NCBI GenBank assembly: GCA_021770615.1
Contig: JAETQR010000022.1
Coordinates: forward strand, 6,770 to 70,769
From: Lachnospiraceae bacterium
Lineage (GTDB): Bacteria > Bacillota_A > Clostridia > Lachnospirales > Lachnospiraceae
Direction of reading: 5' to 3'
Length of the DNA: 64,000 bases
The notes beneath the pieces are model-generated. The model saw only the letters and a list, made by a program, of their open reading frames with translations. It was not told where the DNA came from and ran no database searches. Positions 22,331 to 32,335 of the stretch are shown piece by piece. A program made the translations under genes and the position numbers. Position 1 is the first letter of the stretch; each line of letters starts with the position of its first letter.

Positions 22331-25300
22331 TCATTTTTTTACTGTAACCTTAATCTTTTTGAAGATGCCGTTCTCCGCATAGACATAAATGTAGCACGTC
22401 CCTGCCTTCCTTCCCTGGATCACGCCTTTCTTGCTGACGGCTGCGACCTCTTTGTTTGTACTCTCATACGAGAGCTTTCTGTGGTTCGAAAGTTTCTTCC
22501 CGGAGTTTGCCTTCACAATCTTCGATTTGATTGTAAATTTCTTCCTCACCTTCATTTTCACCGTTCCCTTGTTTACTTTTATGGATTTCGGATTGGTTCT
22601 CGTTCCTCCTTCTGTCACTTCATGGACCGCTTTGGATGCGGCAACTGTATATTTCTTTCCGTCAACGTCCTTGTAGGCTCTGACGATGAACCGGTATCCG
22701 GTTCCCTTTTTCAGCTTTTTGTATGTGAAGCTAGTCGTTCCTGCCTTTTTGATGGTCTTCACCAGCTTATATTTACTGTTTTTCCCGCACTTTGCCGCAT
22801 AGATCTGGTAGCCGCCTGCCCCCTTGACCTTAGTCCACTTGACGGTGATGCTGTTTTTCTTCGCCTTTACTGCCTTCGCTTGAAGTTTGGAGAAGGTTGT
22901 GCCTTTGGCATCTCCCTCAGAAGTCTGGTTTACAATGTCCTGATCCGTCAAAAGAAGGGTGTCTGTCTCGATGCCAAGCTGCTGTGCCATCTCCTGAAGC
23001 TTTTTCGCTGTCTCCACAGGGACATTCAGCTCTTTTGCGATCTGGTTCACTCTCTCCTGCTGTTCCGGTGCCGGACTTGGCGTACTTCCTCCCGGTGCCG
23101 GGCTTGGCGTAGCCCCTCCTGGTGCCGGGCTTGGTGTACTTTCTCCCGGTGTCGGACTTGGTGTAGTTCCTCCCGGTGTCGGGCTTGGCGTACTTCCTCC
23201 CGGTGTCGGACTTGGCGTAGCTCCTCCCGGCGTCGGACTTGGTGTACTTTCTCCCGGTGTCGGGCTTGGCGTAACTTCTCCCGGTGTCGGACTGCTTCCG
23301 CTGGTGATTCCCGCCGGGTCCTGCTCTGTGCCTCCGATCCCTGTCAGGTCCTTGTTGATCCCATCCGTTTTCTGGTAGTAGTTCCCGGTAATGTCGCCTG
23401 CCACATTTGTGTTATCGTTTTTCCCGATCAAGGCTCCGATGGTGGAAGAACCGCTTCCGGTAATGTCTCCAACAACGTTTCCGTTATTTACATTGTCTTT
23501 CACTTTTCCATTTTCCCCGTTGGTCCCGACGATTCCTCCGACATTAGCTTTTCCGGTGACACTTCCTTTGTTCGTGCAGCCTGTGATTGTGCCCTCGTTC
23601 GTTCCGGCAATTCCCCCGACGTTGTCTTTTCCCGTCACGCTTCCCTCTATGGTAAGGTTTTTGATCGTTCCGGCATTGACTCCAAAGAGACCCTGATCGT
23701 CTTTCGGCTCGTCACCGCTGATTTCCAACCCTTTTATCGTCTTTCCATTTCCGTCAAATGTTCCGGTAAACGGATGCTCAGCCGTTCCAACCGGCGTCCA
23801 GGGACTGCTCCCTGCTGTAAGCGTGATGCCCTCTTCCGCTTCGATTTTATAACAGGCTTTCTTCGCATCTTTTCCGCTGTTTACCAGTTCTGCGAGTTTT
23901 ATCAAATCTTCTTCTGATTTAATCTGATACGGGTCCTCTGGTGTTCCGCTTCCGTCAAAACACTGTTCGATAATGTTTCCGTCTGCGTCAACCATTCCGC
24001 CGTCTGGCAGCGTTATCTCCTCTCCGTCTCCAGTCTGAACCGTTCCTCCGGCGGGTACCGTGATATTTCCGGCTTTGTCTGCCGTTACCTTTCCTCCCTC
24101 CGGTGCCGTTACCGTGATGTCTCCGCTGATTATCTTTTCAGCCTCTACAATTCCATCTTTATCTACCGTTCCTCCGTTTGGCAGGGTTATCTCATTTCCG
24201 TCTTCGGTCTGAACCATTCCTCCGGCGGGTACCGTGATGGATCCGGCTTTGTCCGCCGTTACCTTCCCGCCTGATGGTGCCGTTACTGTAACGTCTCCGC
24301 TTACTATCTTTTCTGCCTCTACATTTCCGTCTTTGTCAACCGTTCCTCCCTCCGGCAGCGTCAGTTCCTTTCCGCCTGTCGCCTGAACCGTTCCGTTTGC
24401 GGGCACGGTAACTTTGCCTTCTGCATCAATATTGACACTACCTGCCTGTGGCAGCTTGACCGTCACATCCACCGTTCCGTCATTTCCCTTGTCTATCGTA
24501 ACCATTCCGTTTGAATCATTCTTTACGGTTTCATCTTCACGCACAACCGTTTTTCCAGACTCCAATATAACCTCTCCGCTGGAGTAGTTTATCGTAAGCG
24601 TGATGGTTTTCTCTCCTGCCGCATAATTTCCATTCACAGCCGTGGTAAGTTTCACCTGAAACACACCCGGTTTCGTTACCGTCAATACCGCTCCGCTTAA
24701 GCTTCCCTGCCCTGTAACGCCTGTACCCGGTACAAGAGCATAGCTCCCGATTCCGGCATTTGCATCAATGGTAAAATACTGCGACACATCAATGGTGCTG
24801 CCATCATAAGTAAGCGTCTGATTATCCCCGTCAATCGTGACAGGCATTGCCGCTTTGTTGCTGATTGCAACCGTACCGCTAATCGTGCCTGTTCCACTGT
24901 CATAGCCTATACATCCGGATGCATCATAATCTTTTATTTTGGCTGCCGTAATGGTCCATCTGAATGTATTGCCTGCTCCCGCTGCTGCGTTATAAGCTGT
25001 GCTGCCGCTGTTTGCCAACGTCCATGCCACATCTGCATTTACCGTGTTTGGAGAGGTGCTTCCTTCCAGTGTAAGCGTTGCTGTTTTGCCAAGCTCACTG
25101 TTTGTGTTTGACAAAACATTCTCTGCCGTGTAATATTTTGCAAATACGTTACTTGACGGAACTGTCGGTACACGGATGCCGGTTATCTTTCTCCTGGCTG
25201 TGGTAAATTCTTTCGTTACCGTCAGGGTTCCGTCATCATTTAGCTTAACATTCTGTGCTGTTTCACCATCCACAGTTACGGATACCGAATCTCCAAACAG

Positions 25301-26707
25301 ATAAACCGCACTGCCTGAACCGGTTACAGCAAGTGTAAGTTTTGCCTGATATGCTGTATTCCAGTCTGCCGTTCCCGTTGCTGCCGCACTACTGTCTTTG
25401 TCTGTATAAGCAATCACAAGGGAGTTCGCATCAATTCCTTCCGTACTACAGGATGCCTTTGCCGGAAATGCACTGCCGCCTGCCGGCTTCACGCCCGTGA
25501 GTGCAACCGTATCTATCATTTTTATCGTCTTTGTTTCTGCCATCCTTGCATAAGCCAGACTTCCATTCTCTGCTGGTGTTTCCAACCAGATTTTACATTT
25601 CGCAAGGTCAACCCCGGATATGCCGCAAGCTGTCTGTATCTGTTCTTTTGTAACAAATGTCGCCTCTCCTGCCTGCACGCTATAATACCAATCTCCAGTT
25701 CCGTCATTGCCCTGCACGACAAGGGAAACGGTTCCCGCCGCACCTGCATCCTTCTGTGCTACAACCAGACCGGCTGTGGCATCATATGATGCGGTCCCGA
25801 TTGCTTTACCAGTGCCATCCAGTCTCAATGTCATTGCCGCATCAGCCGTTATCTTTCCTTTCGTAGCAGTTTTCGATGATGCTGCTTTCGCAGCAGATGC
25901 AAAGAGGACAGATGACAGATTCAATTCAAAAGCGGGCACCACTGCGTGCTGATTGGCCTTGCTAGCAAGGCAATTGGTGATTTCAGAATACTGCTTTTGT
26001 ATCATCCGCACATTCGCAGCACCACTGCCCGGCGTGCGCAGCCAGGAATCCTCGCTTACCCAATACTCTTTATCAATATGCAGACCATTGTTCAAATTGT
26101 TAGATGCATTTTCTCCCACTGTGATATACGTTACATTTGTTTCTCCATGTGCCAAATACAGTTTATCCGTTGTGGAATATACACTGCTGTTTTTTGTATC
26201 GTTCGTATAAATCGTTGTCTCCTGCATCAGGGCTTGCTCAACCGTTGAAAAGCAGGATGTTTCCAATTCTTTTAACGTCGTTCGCAATGGGCTGCCTCCA
26301 TAATGATTTGCATTTACATCGGATGGGGCACTGCCTGAATAACTACAATTCCAGTCAGAACTATATGTTTTAGTACTGTTACTGCCGGTATAGTATTCAA
26401 AATTTTGGTTTGTTGCCAGCGGGCTTGCCGCAAACAATGTCACACTGTCTCCACCCTGGCATCCCGCAATCCACCATTCCTGATTGTTACCATTATTTTT
26501 TCCAAAATAAACCTTTGCCGGATTTTCACCGGCAGCATCTGTATCATCCGTGTTAAACGTCTTTAGCTGTTCTTTTGTCACAAACTGGCTGGGTTCTGAC
26601 GCTTCCGCCGCCTGAACCTCTTCACTAAACGCCGGAAATGAAGTGATTATCATTGCCGCCGCTAACACCAGTGAACCAATTTTCTTCTTCAAATGTTTTC
26701 GTTTCAA
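22331..26707 (-). CDS. Large secreted multidomain repeat protein
   Basis: A 1458-residue protein. The start is probably TTG 26707, since GGAGG lies 8 bases before it; the frame opens at 26722. A signal peptide ends near VQAAEA. Residues 40-270 resemble the DUF6273-type lectin-like domain (WWIAGC, LRTTLKELE, YWVSEDSWLRTPG). Residues 270-760 hold Ig-like beta segments. Residues about 776-902 contain tandem repeats of about 50 residues (VTAPxGGKVTADKAG, ITVPAGG). GLUG-type repeats (VGGIAGTNEGTITGC) occupy about 980-1097, nine-residue Pro/Thr repeats 1138-1213, a fibronectin III-like domain 1279-1355, and a Big2-like domain the end. There is no LPxTG motif or membrane anchor, so it is released or bound non-covalently. 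An adhesion or surface role is inferred. Confidence 0.82.
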   Translation of the reverse strand: MKRKHLKKKIGSLVLAAAMIITSFPAFSEEVQAAEASEPSQFVTKEQLKTFNTDDTDAAGENPAKVYFGKNNGNNQEWWIAGCQGGDSVTLFAASPLATNQNFEYYTGSNSTKTYSSDWNCSYSGSAPSDVNANHYGGSPLRTTLKELETSCFSTVEQALMQETTIYTNDTKNSSVYSTTDKLYLAHGETNVTYITVGENASNNLNNGLHIDKEYWVSEDSWLRTPGSGAANVRMIQKQYSEITNCLASKANQHAVVPAFELNLSSVLFASAAKAASSKTATKGKITADAAMTLRLDGTGKAIGTASYDATAGLVVAQKDAGAAGTVSLVVQGNDGTGDWYYSVQAGEATFVTKEQIQTACGISGVDLAKCKIWLETPAENGSLAYARMAETKTIKMIDTVALTGVKPAGGSAFPAKASCSTEGIDANSLVIAYTDKDSSAAATGTADWNTAYQAKLTLAVTGSGSAVYLFGDSVSVTVDGETAQNVKLNDDGTLTVTKEFTTARRKITGIRVPTVPSSNVFAKYYTAENVLSNTNSELGKTATLTLEGSTSPNTVNADVAWTLANSGSTAYNAAAGAGNTFRWTITAAKIKDYDASGCIGYDSGTGTISGTVAISNKAAMPVTIDGDNQTLTYDGSTIDVSQYFTIDANAGIGSYALVPGTGVTGQGSLSGAVLTVTKPGVFQVKLTTAVNGNYAAGEKTITLTINYSSGEVILESGKTVVREDETVKNDSNGMVTIDKGNDGTVDVTVKLPQAGSVNIDAEGKVTVPANGTVQATGGKELTLPEGGTVDKDGNVEAEKIVSGDVTVTAPSGGKVTADKAGSITVPAGGMVQTEDGNEITLPNGGTVDKDGIVEAEKIISGDITVTAPEGGKVTADKAGNITVPAGGTVQTGDGEEITLPDGGMVDADGNIIEQCFDGSGTPEDPYQIKSEEDLIKLAELVNSGKDAKKACYKIEAEEGITLTAGSSPWTPVGTAEHPFTGTFDGNGKTIKGLEISGDEPKDDQGLFGVNAGTIKNLTIEGSVTGKDNVGGIAGTNEGTITGCTNKGSVTGKANVGGIVGTNGENGKVKDNVNNGNVVGDITGSGSSTIGALIGKNDNTNVAGDITGNYYQKTDGINKDLTGIGGTEQDPAGITSGSSPTPGEVTPSPTPGESTPSPTPGGATPSPTPGGSTPSPTPGGTTPSPTPGESTPSPAPGGATPSPAPGGSTPSPAPEQQERVNQIAKELNVPVETAKKLQEMAQQLGIETDTLLLTDQDIVNQTSEGDAKGTTFSKLQAKAVKAKKNSITVKWTKVKGAGGYQIYAAKCGKNSKYKLVKTIKKAGTTSFTYKKLKKGTGYRFIVRAYKDVDGKKYTVAASKAVHEVTEGGTRTNPKSIKVNKGTVKMKVRKKFTIKSKIVKANSGKKLSNHRKLSYESTNKEVAAVSKKGVIQGRKAGTCYIYVYAENGIFKKIKVTVKK
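23066..23293 (-). repeat. 27-bp tandem repeats coding for TPSPTPGGS units
   Basis: About eight copies of a 27-bp unit within the large secreted protein gene. Units differ only by Gly/Glu, Ser/Ala/Thr/Val and Thr/Ala changes. Such near-identical units commonly vary in number between strains. Confidence 0.85.
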
Positions 26708-26818
26708 GTTATTTTCCTCCAATCTACTGTTTTCTTTTTTCTTATTTTTAATAGGGCTTCCACAATATTCTCTGAACCCTGTATATGCAAAGAGGATTAC
26801 TCCCCGACATAACGTTTG

Positions 26819-28381
26819 TTATATGGATGCATGAGACAGCGCCAGCAATTCCTCTGCAATGCTTTTTACCCTTGCAAAAGACTCTTCGGTCAGACCCGTG
26901 ATCTCTCCTTCATTGTTGGCATCGTCCACGATCTCATCCGCCCTGCTCTTAAAGTTTGACACCAGCTCGTCCAGCGAAAGAGCCATATCGCGCACCTGTT
27001 CACTATACAGTCTGGTTTTGTCGCTGCGCTCCACGATCTGCTCGGTCATGGTTATCGAATTCTTCTGCATGTCCCCCAGAGATTCGGCTTTACTTCTGGC
27101 TTCTAATATCTTATCGATTCCCTCTTCAACCGATAACTGATTCTGCCCATTGATCGATTTGACCCCCTCCAGTCTGGTAAGGATTCTGGATACCAGTTCC
27201 TGAATGGAATCACTCGCTGCTTTGGACTGTTCCGCCAGCTGCTGTACATTATCCGCCACAACGGCAAAACTTCTGCCCTGTTCTCCGGCCCGTGCTGCTT
27301 CAATGCTCGCATTTAAAGCTAAAAGATTCGTATGTGCAGAAATTCCGGAAATCTGTCCTACAAAATTGGTGATCTCATCGATTCCATTTTCCAGCTGGCT
27401 GATCGATTCTCCGGTCTGGTTTGCCGTTTCTTTAATCTGATGCATGGAGTCCACTGCCACATCCATCGTCTCGACAAATCCCAGAGTATGGTTGGTAACA
27501 TCCCCGGATATCTGAAACATTTCTTTCGTATTTTGATAAATACCATCGATTGCCTCTGACATCTCCGAGACACTTTCCTGAATACGCACCACCTGATTAC
27601 GGCTTTCCTCACAATCTGCCAATGTATCATGGGCAGATGAAACAATCTGTTCATTGGCACGCCGGGAGTTCTCCAGATTTTCTTCCACATCTCCCACCAT
27701 CGTAACCAGTTCCTCAGAGGCGGATTCACACTTTTGAAGAAGTTCAGCCATCTGCATACCTTCCTGCTCTTTTTTGATCTTTTCCAAAAGCGTATTTTTG
27801 ATATAATTTAAGACAGCATTAAATCCCACCAGTGCCATGATTCTGGGAAACACAAAGAATAAAATAATATTTACAATATTCGTATTAACGGTAATATTAC
27901 CTGCCAGAAGTGTTTCTGCTTCCTTCGCCGAGGTTGTAGTCGTCAAAACTAATGTGTTGGCATCACACAGTCCCCAGTAATATCCGCCAACAACAGAGAG
28001 GAACAAACCTCCAATGGTCAATACCAGAGTAAAGGTTTTATACTTTTTCTCCGTATAGGCAATGGAACAGATCATGGGAAAAATCATAAAGAGGGTTGCA
28101 TGATAAGCCAGTTCCATATTGGCAAAGGAAATCATAGCCACCAGTAAAAAGAGCATGATATAGTTGGACGCTGCCTTTTCAAAACCAAGGACATATTTTA
28201 CGACATATCCCAGTGCCAGAAATACAGCCGCACCAATGAGAGCGCTGTTCATGATCGTCTGATCCACGATAAAAATGTGCAGTATGTTCAAAATCCATGC
28301 TATTACCAGTACAATAAAGGCAACCCGCATACATTTCAACGAATAGTTATTCGCTTTTTTAAATTCAACTTCATTTACCAT
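26819..28381 (-). CDS. Membrane methyl-accepting chemotaxis protein
   Basis: A 520-residue chemoreceptor. Residues 18-195 contain about six membrane helices with no large extracellular ligand domain, so it may sense membrane state or small hydrophobic signals. The cytoplasmic half is a long coiled coil with the signalling tip [20 protein letters not shown], then [17 protein letters not shown]. There is no HAMP domain. The N-terminus resembles those of the 6-helix hybrid kinases here. The ATG follows GGGGAGG. A poor -35 region with TAAAAT, and paired boxes upstream, suggest activation by a LytTR regulator. Confidence 0.9.
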   Translation of the reverse strand: MVNEVEFKKANNYSLKCMRVAFIVLVIAWILNILHIFIVDQTIMNSALIGAAVFLALGYVVKYVLGFEKAASNYIMLFLLVAMISFANMELAYHATLFMIFPMICSIAYTEKKYKTFTLVLTIGGLFLSVVGGYYWGLCDANTLVLTTTTSAKEAETLLAGNITVNTNIVNIILFFVFPRIMALVGFNAVLNYIKNTLLEKIKKEQEGMQMAELLQKCESASEELVTMVGDVEENLENSRRANEQIVSSAHDTLADCEESRNQVVRIQESVSEMSEAIDGIYQNTKEMFQISGDVTNHTLGFVETMDVAVDSMHQIKETANQTGESISQLENGIDEITNFVGQISGISAHTNLLALNASIEAARAGEQGRSFAVVADNVQQLAEQSKAASDSIQELVSRILTRLEGVKSINGQNQLSVEEGIDKILEARSKAESLGDMQKNSITMTEQIVERSDKTRLYSEQVRDMALSLDELVSNFKSRADEIVDDANNEGEITGLTEESFARVKSIAEELLALSHASI

Positions 28382-28430
28382 CCGTTCCTCCCCTTCGTTC
28401 TTGTTTCATATTTACATGTATGATTTTAAC

Positions 28431-28456
28431 AAAAAAACCACTGAAATAGTGGTTTT
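28431..28456 (-). terminator. Terminator of the second LytTR/GHKL pair
   Basis: On the minus strand AAAACCACT, ATTTC loop, AGTGGTTTTTTTG. It separates the sensor kinase gene from the chemoreceptor gene. Confidence 0.75.
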
Positions 28457-28488
28457 GGCAGATTTGGTCGATTTTAGGCAGATTTGGT
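28457..28488. promoter_or_regulatory. Paired direct repeat, candidate LytTR regulator site 3
   Basis: Two identical GGCAGATTTGGT words with a 20-bp period. They lie about 30 bases upstream of the TAAAAT -10 element (28423-28428) that fits the chemoreceptor gene, the same geometry as at the HD-GYP promoter. Confidence 0.55.
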
Positions 28489-28534
28489 TAAATACATATC
28501 AGGCAGGGAACTTGTTGGCAAGCTTATTAACAAC

Positions 28535-29803
28535 TCACAGATTCAAGACCGCACAGGCGGAACAGACATCATTCTCTATCTTGTAATCCAGATTTCCGTC
28601 GTATTTCCGGCAAACAAAAAGCATGCTGGAAATACCAATACTCTTTCCCGCAGGCAGACTGCCGGAAAGTTTCAGTTTGTCAGAGCAGGAATTATTACAA
28701 ACGATAACCAGCTTGTTGTTTTGAAGCCGGACATAGATTTCAATACACGGGTTTTCTTTCCCGGACTTCTGACATCCGTGCAGGGCATTTTCAAGCAGAT
28801 TTCCTAACAGGGCAATCAAATCAATTTCCCGCACCTTTAGTTCTTCCGGCACATTACACCGTACCGAAAAGGAGACGCCGCCTTCCCCTGCCTTGTCGGC
28901 ATATACAGAAAGAATACTGTCTATCGTCCGGTTCAGGGAGTATTGCTTTACTGCCGCTTCCGAAATCTCATTCCTGTATTCTCCGATATAAGCAAGGATA
29001 GCAGACGTGTCGCCTGTTTTTGCATATTCCGCAATTACTTCCATATGATACCGTATATCATGCCGGAACCTGCGGTTTGCCTGCACCGCATTTTGCAGGA
29101 CAGACAGCCTGCCTAAAAGATATTCTGCATTCTGGCGGACTAACGCCGTCTCGGATTCCTTTTTCATATAATTGACATTGCTGAAAATAACGCCATATAC
29201 CGCACACATCATAATGCTGATTACGGCGAAGGTCAAAAGCAGATATACATCCGGCATGGCATTTGCCGCATTCAATACCGTTACCACAACCTGTGACAGA
29301 TAAAACAGCAGGGCAATCACTGCCGGATTCCACCACTTTTTGCTGCTATCCATCAATGAACTCAACGTCACTGCGGCATACTTCTTATACAGAACCAGCA
29401 CCAGCAGTAAGACCATATTTCGCAGAACGATTGCCACATAATATCCTGCTATTTCGGAAATCTGCGGCAGAAACAGCCGAACCATCAGTTTCAACATATT
29501 GTCCGAAACAGAAAATAAGCAGAAGTAAGTGATAAATAAAAAACTCTTTTTGAGAAAACCATCCCGCGAAACAATGCAGAAATAAAGGAACAACAGCACT
29601 ACGATTCCTATATATGAAAAAAAGGCATTCCATCCTCCTGCTGCAAATCCATAACCCATCAGGCCGGCAAAAAGAACTGCATGAATACAGCTGATAAGCC
29701 CAAATATCTTTTTGGAATATCTCTGTTCGTTTACATAATAGACTACAATCGTATGACACAGCACCGTAAGGATTAATCCCGGAAGCTGATATACTCCGCT
29801 CAT
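28535..29803 (-). CDS. GHKL sensor histidine kinase (second pair)
   Basis: A 422-residue AgrC-type kinase with about six membrane helices in residues 5-215. The phospho-acceptor is in RRFRHDIRYHMEVIAEYA. The ATPase domain shows LLGNLLENALHGC (N box) and a degenerate G box, GKSIGISSMLFVCRKY. The ATG overlaps the stop of the regulator gene as ATGA, so the pair is coupled. No peptide-processing gene is adjacent. Confidence 0.88.
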   Translation of the reverse strand: MSGVYQLPGLILTVLCHTIVVYYVNEQRYSKKIFGLISCIHAVLFAGLMGYGFAAGGWNAFFSYIGIVVLLFLYFCIVSRDGFLKKSFLFITYFCLFSVSDNMLKLMVRLFLPQISEIAGYYVAIVLRNMVLLLVLVLYKKYAAVTLSSLMDSSKKWWNPAVIALLFYLSQVVVTVLNAANAMPDVYLLLTFAVISIMMCAVYGVIFSNVNYMKKESETALVRQNAEYLLGRLSVLQNAVQANRRFRHDIRYHMEVIAEYAKTGDTSAILAYIGEYRNEISEAAVKQYSLNRTIDSILSVYADKAGEGGVSFSVRCNVPEELKVREIDLIALLGNLLENALHGCQKSGKENPCIEIYVRLQNNKLVIVCNNSCSDKLKLSGSLPAGKSIGISSMLFVCRKYDGNLDYKIENDVCSACAVLNL

Positions 29804-30522
29804 TTCAATGCCTCCTTCCGATAGAAATCCATATATGTTTTCTTCACTTCTTCACTTCTCCTTCTTGGGATGGGGATTTTAGCACCATTCACGATTTCTA
29901 AAGCATTTCCGGCAATCTGCCGTACAAACGTGAGATTTACAATATAAGAAGCACCCACCCACACAAATTCCGGGTACTCCTGTATCTCCTCAAACATCTG
30001 TGATAGTTTCATACGCAGCCGGAGGGTTTCACCGGAAAACAGACTGATCATCAGATAATGGTTCTGTGATTCAATAAATATAATTTCATGGACACAGACA
30101 CGATACACGCCATCCACACAGGCAAAGGACAGAAAATCCTGCTCCTCCATTTTCCTTATCGCACGATCAAGTGCTTCATTAAACTGCTCCTGTGAAAATG
30201 GCTTGAGCAGATAATGGACCGCATTCATTGCAAATGCCGTTACCGCATATTCATCGCTGGTCGTTAGAAAAACAACACCCGTATTCGGGTTTTTGGCAAG
30301 CATTTCCTTGGCAGCATCCGTTCCAAGAACATCCGGCATACAAATATCCAAAAGGGCAATATCATAGTTTTTCCCTTTTCCCACCACATGTAAAAGATCA
30401 CCAGCAGACCTGTATTCGTCAATATCAAAATGATATTCCGAATGTGTCTTTGCATAGATCTCTAATGCTGTTCGGATCTGTTTCAAGTCCTTTTGTATAT
30501 CATCGCATACTGCTATCTGCAT
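29800..30522 (-). CDS. LytTR-family response regulator (second pair)
   Basis: A 240-residue protein. The ATG at 30522 (AGGGA upstream) gives the usual receiver start MQIAVCDDIQKDL; the earlier ATG at 30543 has no ribosome site. The target Asp is in IALLDICMPDVLGTD, with LTTS and LLKPFSQEQ. The LytTR domain (residues about 130-235) includes IIFIESQNHYLMISLFSG and the basic PIPRRRSEEVKKTY. Its own promoter carries no GGCAG-type pair, so it either regulates other genes or recognises a different word. Confidence 0.88.
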   Translation of the reverse strand: MQIAVCDDIQKDLKQIRTALEIYAKTHSEYHFDIDEYRSAGDLLHVVGKGKNYDIALLDICMPDVLGTDAAKEMLAKNPNTGVVFLTTSDEYAVTAFAMNAVHYLLKPFSQEQFNEALDRAIRKMEEQDFLSFACVDGVYRVCVHEIIFIESQNHYLMISLFSGETLRLRMKLSQMFEEIQEYPEFVWVGASYIVNLTFVRQIAGNALEIVNGAKIPIPRRRSEEVKKTYMDFYRKEALK

Positions 30523-30603
30523 CTTCTGTCCCTGCTTTCCCATGTCAAAGATGACATTGTTGTCCTTGATACTTTTATTTGAAACTTATGTAATATCTTT
30601 AAT

Positions 30604-30612
30604 ATTATAACA
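30604..30612 (-). promoter_or_regulatory. Extended -10 promoter of the second LytTR/GHKL pair
   Basis: TGTTATAAT on the minus strand, about 80 bases ahead of the regulator start. A clear -35 at normal spacing is absent. Confidence 0.45.
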
Positions 30613-30734
30613 TAACCACCTATGGACAACGCAAGTAGTTTTTGTAATGGGGAGAAGAAAATGATATCAGCCACTTTCCCCGCAATCGCCGGGCGCAACG
30701 TCTTGTCATTCATTTCCACACTGCTTCCGCCTCT

Positions 30735-31418
30735 TTACTTTTTGTCCGCTAACAGCCTGCCCATTCCTTTCATGCTGTAATAGCCGATCAATACCCACAA
30801 TCCCATCATCGCTATATATTCTGAAAATACGGAAACTGGCGTCTGCTCAAAATCAAAGAACGCAAACTGGATCTTCAAAAACATATAGGAAACGATATCT
30901 GCTTTGTAAAAACAAACTGCCCCATAACCGGCAGCTCCAACTGCTATGATTCGGAGAATCCAGGGGATGCTATTTGGTATTTTCCTGTTTCTTACGATCT
31001 TTCCTGCGATACCTACAACCATGCCCCAGTGAAATCCAAGATGCACACTCATCAATACAAATCCCCAATAAGAGGCTGCCATGTGCATCTGTCTGGCGAG
31101 TGCCATCTGCCCACTTACGGAGACAAAATCAAATACATAATGTGACATGATAATTCCGCTGTAAGCAAGACACAGCATAGAAAACAGGACGGCAAAATTC
31201 ACGACCAGCCGCATCACACGGATGATACTGTATTTTCCCCTGCACAGACTTTTGTACCATTTGAAGTTCAGAATGTTATGTGCCAAAAACAAAACAAGCA
31301 TCCCTGCTCCAAACCACTCATGAAATTCCTGCCCTGTGATCTGAAATGCCATGAGCAAAAGCAGCAGTACCGTCATTAAAAAGTCAATGATAACTTTGAT
31401 CTTCATTGTAAGCTTCAT
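30735..31418 (-). CDS. DUF4405 membrane protein, cytochrome b-like
   Basis: A 227-residue membrane protein with five or six helices. The first half has GQEFHEWFGAGMLVLFLAHNILN and the second ARQMHMAASYWGFVLMSVHLG; these paired His residues in helices resemble heme-ligating positions of four-helix cytochrome b proteins, and DUF4405 members carry the same pattern. It is the last gene of an operon with a CMD-family protein and a MerR regulator; the ATG overlaps the previous stop (ATGA). A membrane electron-transfer role is inferred. Confidence 0.72.
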   Translation of the reverse strand: MKLTMKIKVIIDFLMTVLLLLLMAFQITGQEFHEWFGAGMLVLFLAHNILNFKWYKSLCRGKYSIIRVMRLVVNFAVLFSMLCLAYSGIIMSHYVFDFVSVSGQMALARQMHMAASYWGFVLMSVHLGFHWGMVVGIAGKIVRNRKIPNSIPWILRIIAVGAAGYGAVCFYKADIVSYMFLKIQFAFFDFEQTPVSVFSEYIAMMGLWVLIGYYSMKGMGRLLADKK

Positions 31419-31759
31419 TCTTTCTCACCCCATACATCCGTTGCAAGACGGAACACCGCCCATCCCTTTGGCCAGCCGACATACATTGCCACATGGGTAA
31501 TGATGGCAGCAATTTCTTCCTTTGTGACACCATTATTCTTTGCATTCTGCAGATGATAGGTCAGTGACGAGTCTGTAATGCCGGAGGCCATCAGCGACAC
31601 CACCGTTATGATGCATTTCATCTTGACCGAAATAGCATCTTCATTCCACACTTCACCAAACAGCACATCATCATTTAAATGTGCAAACATTGGTGCAAAT
31701 TCACCGAGACTGTCCCTGCCTGCTGTTTGTACGATCTTTTCGCTTTTTATATCCTTCAT
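31415..31759 (-). CDS. Carboxymuconolactone decarboxylase-family protein
   Basis: A 114-residue protein of the CMD/AhpD fold. It shows MKCIITVVSLMASG, SSLTYHLQNAKNNGVTKEEI and ITHVAMYVGWPKGWAVF. The CxxC pair of AhpD peroxidase partners is absent, so it is closer to the CMD-like group of unknown reaction in clostridia. It sits between MerR and DUF4405 with ATGA overlaps on both sides. A nearly identical C-terminal fragment lies at 45745-45826. Confidence 0.85.
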   Translation of the reverse strand: MKDIKSEKIVQTAGRDSLGEFAPMFAHLNDDVLFGEVWNEDAISVKMKCIITVVSLMASGITDSSLTYHLQNAKNNGVTKEEIAAIITHVAMYVGWPKGWAVFRLATDVWGEKE

Positions 31760-32124
31760 ATCTTTATGTCTCCCTTCTTTAATTCTCCGATCATATAATC
31801 CAGTTCATCCAGTAACTGCTGTTTCTTATGGATTTCATCCAACAACAAAAACCGTTGTTTTCTCAAAATCTGTATCTGCCCTTTTGTATCACTCCCATCA
31901 TCATAAAATAGTTTCATAAATTCTTTTATTTTCCCTATTCCCATTCCTGCGTTCATCAGGGAATGGACCATTCCCACACAGCGTATCTGTGTTTCCGTAT
32001 ATTCAATTTTGCCATCCGGTAATACATTGTGTTGCAAAAGTCCATGTTCTTCACAATATTTGATTTCACCCACACTGATATGATAACGTCTGCCCGCTTC
32101 CTCTGCTGTCATACGTACCTCCAT
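31756..32124 (-). CDS. MerR-family transcriptional regulator
   Basis: A 122-residue regulator. The winged-helix start is MTAEEAGRRYHISVGEIKYCEEHGLL, followed by a long dimerisation helix from residue 75 on (ILRKQRFLLLDEIHKKQQLL). No Cys-rich metal site is seen, which argues for a small-molecule or redox signal. ATG 32124 and ATG 32112 are both possible; the second has GGAGGT closer. It presumably controls its own operon with the CMD and DUF4405 genes. Confidence 0.85.
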   Translation of the reverse strand: MEVRMTAEEAGRRYHISVGEIKYCEEHGLLQHNVLPDGKIEYTETQIRCVGMVHSLMNAGMGIGKIKEFMKLFYDDGSDTKGQIQILRKQRFLLLDEIHKKQQLLDELDYMIGELKKGDIKI

Positions 32125-32335
32125 TTTCTGTACATCCTCCTCTCCTCCTCTCTTCTTCCGATACTTTTATCTCCACAATGCGATGAAAAAAGTAAATGTA
32201 CCTGAAGAATTCCACATTCCCCTTGTACATTTACATTATATTTCTCTATTCTGTTTATATCAAATACTTAGTTTTTATGCCTCACTCATGCCCGAAAAGC
32301 ATTTTGCATATTTAGCAGACTTTTTACTTTTTATT

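Noticed and set aside
22107..22334. A 75-codon minus-strand frame past the large secreted protein gene
   Set aside because: It begins before the terminator hairpin and has no well-spaced ribosome site. Its last 42 residues look protein-like, so a decayed gene is possible but not supportable.
23066..23293. Regularly spaced repeats that could be mistaken for a CRISPR array
   Set aside because: The 27-bp units are contiguous, without spacers, and code in frame for Thr-Pro-Ser repeats.
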